NCBI GenBank assembly: GCA_009784555.1
Contig: WRBO01000003.1
Coordinates: 1-64,000, forward strand
Direction of reading: 5' to 3'
DNA length: 64,000 nt
Origin: Bacillota bacterium
GTDB lineage: Bacteria; Bacillota; Clostridia; Christensenellales; UBA1242
Below, piece by piece: positions 59,276 through 64,000 of this stretch. The notes below the pieces were generated by a model, which ran no database searches, was not told the DNA's origin, and saw only the letters and a list, made by a program, of their open reading frames with translations. Each line of letters begins with the position of its first letter. Positions within the stretch are counted from its first letter, which is position 1. The translations under genes were made by a program, and so were the position numbers.

Positions 59276-61089
59276 TGGAAGAAGTAAAACAAGAAACAAC
59301 CCCAGAAGTGGAAAAGAAAGATGAAGCAACGCCAGAAGCCCAAGAGGGCAAGGCAAAGAACTTTCGGGCGGCATGGGGGCGTCTGTTGCGTTTTTGTAAA
59401 CCTTGGACGGTTCCAATCATCATCGCCGTGGTTTTGGCCGCGGGCGGTGTTGTGATACGTCTGGTCGGTGTTGACCAGGTCGGCTCGATGGTTGAATACA
59501 TCATTGCGGGCGACCATGATTCGGTGGTGCGGATTGGAACATTGCTGGCAATCCTTTTTGGTATTATGTTCGTCATGATGTATGCGGGGGATTTCACGAC
59601 CGTGTCGGTGGTGCAAAAGGTCGCGTATGCATTACGTAAGCGCATCAGCGGCAAGATAAACAAAATCCCGTTATCGTATTATGACAAATCATCTACGGGT
59701 GATGTGTTGTCGCGTGTTACGAATGACGTGACGACCCTGGAAACATCATTGAATTTCAGCATCAGCACCCTGGTCGCCAGTGGCACCATGATTATCGGTG
59801 CGGCGGCGTTCATGTTTTGGACGAACTGGATTTTGGCATTGGTGGCAATAGGCAGCAGCTTCATCGGCTTTATCATCATGGGTATGGTAATGGCACGAAG
59901 TCAAAAGCACTTTACGGCCCAACAAAAGCGCATAGGCGACCTGAACGGTCATATCGAGGAATATTACACAGGGCACCAGGTAATGAAGACGTCCAACGCG
60001 CGCGGCGTGGTGGGTCGGGAATTTGACGAACTGAACGACAAATTAAAGAGCAGTGACAAGAACGCGCAATATTACGGCGGATTGGTCATGCCGATTATGG
60101 GCGCGATAGGTGACCTTGGGTTTATCGCCGTGTGTGTGGTCGGCGGGGTGTTGGCGTTCAACGGAACAATCGGTTTTGGTGTGGTCGCGGCGTTCATGTT
60201 ATATGTAAACATGTTTACATATCCATTGGCGGAAATTGCCCAGGCCGCGCAACACATGCAAATGGCGGCGGCCAGTTCCGAACGCGTGTTTGAATTTTTG
60301 GACGAAGAGGAATTGACGGACGAATCGGAATTAACGGGCAAGGTCGATGACATTCGCGGCCGCGTGGAATTTATCGATGTCAAGTTTGGATACAAAAAGG
60401 ACGAGCCAATCATAAAGGGTTTCAACATCGACATACCCGCGGGTTCGCGTGTTGCGATTGTTGGGCCGACGGGTGCGGGCAAGACGACGATGGTCAACCT
60501 GTTGATGAAATTTTACGAGGCCGACAGCGGTCAAATAAAGGTCGACGGCGTGTGCCTGTCGGACATGCGGCGTGCGGATGTGTCGGCCTTGTTTGGAATG
60601 GTGTTACAGGACACGTGGCTGTTCGAGGGAACCATTCGCCAAAACTTGCTTTATAATATGAACTTGCCCGAGGGGCAAGAGCAGGAGATTATCGACCGTG
60701 CCTGTGCCGCGGCGGGGGTTGACCATTTCATCCGAACATTGCCGGATGGTTATGAGACCATGTTGGGTGAAAAGGAATCGGTAAGTGATGGGGAGAAGCA
60801 ATTGCTGACGATTGCGCGTGCGTTTATAAAGGACGCGCCGTTGTTGATACTGGACGAGGCTACGTCTTCTGTTGACACACGGACAGAGGTTTTAATTCAA
60901 GAGGCCATGGACAGGTTGTCAAAGGGGCACACGTCGTTCATCATTGCACACCGATTGTCCACCATTAAAAATGCGGACATTATTTTGGTAATGCAAAGCG
61001 GCGATATTGTTGAACGCGGTACGCATGACCAGTTACTGGCCAAAAACGGCGTATATGCCGAATTGTACAACTCACAGTTCGCGGCATAA
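59275..61089 (+). CDS. ABC exporter, TM plus ATPase fusion (partner of previous gene)
   Basis: 'GPTGAGKTTMVNLLMKFYEADSGQI', 'VSDGEKQLLTIARAFIKDAPLLILDEATSSVDTRTE'. Confidence 0.94.
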   Translation: MEEVKQETTPEVEKKDEATPEAQEGKAKNFRAAWGRLLRFCKPWTVPIIIAVVLAAGGVVIRLVGVDQVGSMVEYIIAGDHDSVVRIGTLLAILFGIMFVMMYAGDFTTVSVVQKVAYALRKRISGKINKIPLSYYDKSSTGDVLSRVTNDVTTLETSLNFSISTLVASGTMIIGAAAFMFWTNWILALVAIGSSFIGFIIMGMVMARSQKHFTAQQKRIGDLNGHIEEYYTGHQVMKTSNARGVVGREFDELNDKLKSSDKNAQYYGGLVMPIMGAIGDLGFIAVCVVGGVLAFNGTIGFGVVAAFMLYVNMFTYPLAEIAQAAQHMQMAAASSERVFEFLDEEELTDESELTGKVDDIRGRVEFIDVKFGYKKDEPIIKGFNIDIPAGSRVAIVGPTGAGKTTMVNLLMKFYEADSGQIKVDGVCLSDMRRADVSALFGMVLQDTWLFEGTIRQNLLYNMNLPEGQEQEIIDRACAAAGVDHFIRTLPDGYETMLGEKESVSDGEKQLLTIARAFIKDAPLLILDEATSSVDTRTEVLIQEAMDRLSKGHTSFIIAHRLSTIKNADIILVMQSGDIVERGTHDQLLAKNGVYAELYNSQFAA

Positions 61090-61106
61090 TTTTGTCAGCA
61101 AGCATC

Positions 61107-61134
61107 TTGACTATGCAAATTTCCATGTTACTGT
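61107..61134 (+). promoter_or_regulatory. promoter-like start of C-tract element C
   Basis: TTGACT, 16 nt, TGT-TACTGT. Confidence 0.5.
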
Positions 61135-61505
61135 AGGGTGCAAAGGCATCGGCTGCCTAGGCAAGGTCTTTCTTTCGTCTGCGGATAAATCAGATGTGTT
61201 ATATCCGCCAGATATGGGGGAGTCCTCGACGTACAGAAAGACTTGCCTGGCGCGCCTCGCCCTCGTCCATGTTTTTGGATGACTGAAAATTGAAAACTAA
61301 ATATTTAACACCGTTTAACATGCTTACCTCCAACTGGAGGACGGTTACGCTCGTAATTTCACCAAACCACGGACCACGTGTTATAAATGTGAACATAGTT
61401 CACGGATTAATGGAAAACCCCCCCCAACGGAAAATATAAAATGGAAAACCCCCCCCAAGCTTCGCTTCGGGCCAAACGCTGCTCTCGCGGCCTCGGCCCG
61501 AACTA
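61135..61505 (+). ncRNA. candidate structured RNA / intergenic element C (long hairpin plus paired C-tracts)
   Basis: Stem 61159-61179 / 61228-61248 (~18 bp), 48-nt apical region, GGCGCGCCTCG, C8 at 61418-61425 and 61449-61456, nested TTCGGGCC...GGCCCGAA. Confidence 0.5.
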
Positions 61506-61544
61506 TTACGAAGAAATTATCCCAAGGGCGACGTACACAACTTG

Positions 61545-61573
61545 TTGAAGTATTTGTGCAAATGTGCTATACT
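61545..61573 (+). promoter_or_regulatory. candidate promoter for the VTT-domain gene, downstream of element C
   Basis: TTGAAG, 17 nt, extended TGC-TATACT. Confidence 0.6.
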
Positions 61574-61616
61574 TTCTTCGTTTGAATATAATTGATATAC
61601 AGGGATGGGTACAGCC

Positions 61617-62561
61617 ATGAGTGAAGAAGTAAAAGACATCGTAACACCGCAAACGGACGACCAAAAGAAAGAGTCGATGATTTTGCGGTTGAAGGAAAAA
61701 ATCCGATTGGCTCGCCGTGAACAGATAAAGAAGTTGATTTTGGTTGCGTTTATGTTGGCGGGATTTACCGTTGGGATGGTGTTTGTTTTCCGCGCGTTTG
61801 GGATTAACATATTTGATGCCGAGAGCAGCGCACCAGGCAGTGGGGACAGCCGTTTCGCAACCCTGGCCATCCTGTTCATCGTTTTGTATTTTATCCAGGC
61901 CATGACGTTGAATTTAATCCCAGGGACAACAACGGTATTCGTCAGCGGTATTGCGTTCACGATGCTGGGCGGCCAGGATAACATATTCGCAATATACGGG
62001 GTGGTGGTTGCCGCCGTTCTGTTGGCATCTATTGGTTTGTATTTTTTGGGCAGATATGGCGGGCGAAAGTTGCTGTATTGGTTGTTCAGCAAGGATACAT
62101 TGGATAAGCGGTTAGATTGGTTTGCGCGTAATGGTTCGCGCGGTGTGCCGTGGCTGTTCCTTATCCCTATGTTCCCGACCGATCTGATGTGTGTGACATG
62201 TGGTGCCGCAAAGATGAAGTTTTGGCAATATGTATTAATCGTCTTTGTGTTCCGTCCGGTTGAAATTGCGTTGCTGTTGCTTTATCCGATTATCCTGGGT
62301 TCCGACGTGTTCCAACAAATGGATACCGTTACGCAAATCTTGGTCGTGAATGTGTTGCTTATAAACATCGTCCTGTTGATGGTTTACCACCGCACGATAT
62401 TGAATATCTTTAACAAAACATTCAACATTAAAAAACGTGAAGAACAGATGTTACATGCAATGATGGCCGCGGAACAAATGCGCGAAATGGAACAAGAGAG
62501 GGCAGAGCAACTTCGGAGGGAGGCAGATGAAACAAACAAAGAAACAAGCGGTGTTAAGTAA
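61617..62561 (+). CDS. VTT/DedA-like (TVP38/TMEM64) membrane protein
   Basis: 'LIPGTTTVFVSGIAFTMLGGQDNIFAIYGVVVAAVLLASIGLYFLGRYGGRKLL...NGSRGVPWLFLIPMFPTDLMCVTCGAAKMKFWQYV'. Confidence 0.8.
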   Translation: MSEEVKDIVTPQTDDQKKESMILRLKEKIRLARREQIKKLILVAFMLAGFTVGMVFVFRAFGINIFDAESSAPGSGDSRFATLAILFIVLYFIQAMTLNLIPGTTTVFVSGIAFTMLGGQDNIFAIYGVVVAAVLLASIGLYFLGRYGGRKLLYWLFSKDTLDKRLDWFARNGSRGVPWLFLIPMFPTDLMCVTCGAAKMKFWQYVLIVFVFRPVEIALLLLYPIILGSDVFQQMDTVTQILVVNVLLINIVLLMVYHRTILNIFNKTFNIKKREEQMLHAMMAAEQMREMEQERAEQLRREADETNKETSGVK

Positions 62562-63924
62562 TTTCCAAGAGCAAATATTGGCCCTGATAGAAGACAAGGA
62601 CGTGCGGACGTTGAAATCCCTGTTGGCCGAGGCCGAGGAGATGGAGGTCCTGTACGTAATCCAGAGCGAGTTTACGCGAAAGGAAAAGGCGTTGATTTTC
62701 CGACTCCTGACCAAGGACAATGCCCGCCGCGTGTTTGAACAATTGGATACGGGGTTACAGCGCGAGTTGCTAGAGTCCTTTACCGATAAATATGCGGCCG
62801 AGGTGATAGAGGAGTTGGACCCGGATGACAGGGTAAATTTGTTAGAAGAATTGCCGGCCAGTTTCGCAAAGAAGTTAATGGGTATGTTATCACCGGAAGA
62901 GCGGCGGGTGACGAATTTGTTGCTGGGCTATGCCGAGGATACCGCGGGACGTATCATGACACCGAAATTTATTACCTTGCGCCGCGACATGGATGTTGAC
63001 ACCGCATTGGCAAAAATACGCCGCCAAGCCCAGGACAAGGAAACCATATACGCCCTGTACGTGACCGACGAACACAAACGATTGCAAGGGGTTTTGACCC
63101 TGAAAGAGCTTCTGATAGCTCCACAGGGCGTCAAAATCGGTGACATCATGTGTGAGGCGGTTATAAAGGTCGAAACAGACAGCAACAGGAGAGAGGTCGC
63201 AAAGGCGTTAAAGGACTTTGATTTGTTGGCAATTCCCGTTGTCGACCGCGAGGGTTTAATTGTCGGTATCGTTACTATTGACGACGCGGTAGATATATTG
63301 GAGGAAGAGGCCACCGACCACATTTACGACAAGGCGGGTTTGGCAAATTTCACGGGAAGCGAAACCAGTCGTAGTGAGGTGTTGGTCAATGGTTCGTTAT
63401 GGGCCATTTGGAAGGTGCGGATGCCTTTCCTTATAATAACCCTTGTTGCGGGGTTGGCCAGTGGTCTTATCATCGATGGGTTCGAGGAAACGTTGCAGGC
63501 CATTGCCGTCGTTGCCGTGTTCATTCCAATCATCATGGACATGGGCGGAAACGTCGGTACACAATCGACCACCGTGTTTGTGCGAGGGATGGTGTTGGGG
63601 CAAATCCAGGCGAAAAAGTTTTGGAAACATCTGGGTAAAGAATTTACGGTCGGTTTAAGTATAGGTGTAATAGTCGGTACGGTTACGGGTGTGATTGCAT
63701 GGGTGTGGCAGGGGATGCCGATGTTAGGCCTGGCGGTCGGATTGGCATTGGTGACAACATCGACATTGGCGTCTATGCTTGGATTCATCGTGCCGTTCGT
63801 CCTTATGAAATTAAAGTTCGATTCGGCGGCGGGCAGCAGTCCCCTCATAACGTCCATCAAAGATATGGTCGGGTTGACCGTGTACTTTGTCCTGGTAACA
63901 ACCTTGATGTCCAATATGATGTAA
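62527..63924 (+). CDS. mgtE: magnesium transporter MgtE
   Basis: 'VIEELDPDDRVNLLEELPASFAKKLM', CBS pair, 'DMGGNVGTQSTTVFVRGMVLGQI', 'PFVLMKLKFDSAAGSSPLITSIKDMVGLTVYFVLVTTLM'. Confidence 0.92.
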   Translation: MKQTKKQAVLSNFQEQILALIEDKDVRTLKSLLAEAEEMEVLYVIQSEFTRKEKALIFRLLTKDNARRVFEQLDTGLQRELLESFTDKYAAEVIEELDPDDRVNLLEELPASFAKKLMGMLSPEERRVTNLLLGYAEDTAGRIMTPKFITLRRDMDVDTALAKIRRQAQDKETIYALYVTDEHKRLQGVLTLKELLIAPQGVKIGDIMCEAVIKVETDSNRREVAKALKDFDLLAIPVVDREGLIVGIVTIDDAVDILEEEATDHIYDKAGLANFTGSETSRSEVLVNGSLWAIWKVRMPFLIITLVAGLASGLIIDGFEETLQAIAVVAVFIPIIMDMGGNVGTQSTTVFVRGMVLGQIQAKKFWKHLGKEFTVGLSIGVIVGTVTGVIAWVWQGMPMLGLAVGLALVTTSTLASMLGFIVPFVLMKLKFDSAAGSSPLITSIKDMVGLTVYFVLVTTLMSNMM

Positions 63925-64000
63925 ATAGGTTTTTATGGCTTGTCGGCTATGCCGACGTGAATGGTTTAACATTAATGCCCAAAAAAGGCGAGCATGGTTC

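Noticed and set aside
28163-61456. C-tracts as sequencing or assembly artefacts
   Set aside because: Three separate loci share the tracts plus conserved flanks, spacing and upstream structure; artefact is unlikely, although exact C counts could be off by one.
63942-63956. GTCGGC-TAT-GCCGAC stem after mgtE
   Set aside because: Short stem with no T-run; too weak to call as a terminator.
1-64000. Integrated mobile element, prophage or defence island
   Set aside because: No transposase, integrase, phage structural or recognised defence gene was found; content is overwhelmingly core.

Overview
A 64 kb window from what looks like an endospore-forming, Clostridia-like Firmicute (SpoIIR, Veg and a SipL-like DUF3794+LysM protein are encoded together). 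It is mostly housekeeping sequence. The main blocks are: the S10-spc-alpha ribosomal super-operon (about 7.3-24.85 kb; rpsJ to rplQ, including secY, adk, map, infA, rpmJ and rpoA); nrdD-nrdG; parE/parC-like topoisomerase genes; ruvX; rpsB-[small membrane protein]-tsf; frr-uppS; Asp23-nusB-xseA-xseB-maf; recN; a heterodimer-like ABC exporter pair; a VTT-domain protein; and mgtE. There is one tRNA (Thr-GGT). I saw no CRISPR array, no IS transposase and no prophage. The least explained signal is a family of three intergenic elements (about 27989-28245, 45448-45745 and 61107-61505). Each begins with the same promoter-like layout (TTGAC, 16-nt spacer, TG-extended TACNNT). Each then has a long self-complementary hairpin whose arm sequence differs between copies but still pairs within its own copy. 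Each ends in a pair of C8-C9 tracts about 23-25 nt apart, and in two copies a nested hairpin with compensatory changes follows. I read these as a candidate structured RNA or repeat family of unknown function. Secondary signals are a 1550-aa membrane-anchored coiled-coil protein with a roughly 280-aa V-E-K-x-V-E hexapeptide rod, palindromic repeats abutting stop codons in and outside the ribosomal operon (one reads in frame through rplV and one through ruvX), a promoter inside a terminator loop ahead of the S10 operon, NrdR-like boxes at nrdDG, and a small dispersed CCACAATAT-type motif. Everything was read by eye; no searches or folding calculations were run.
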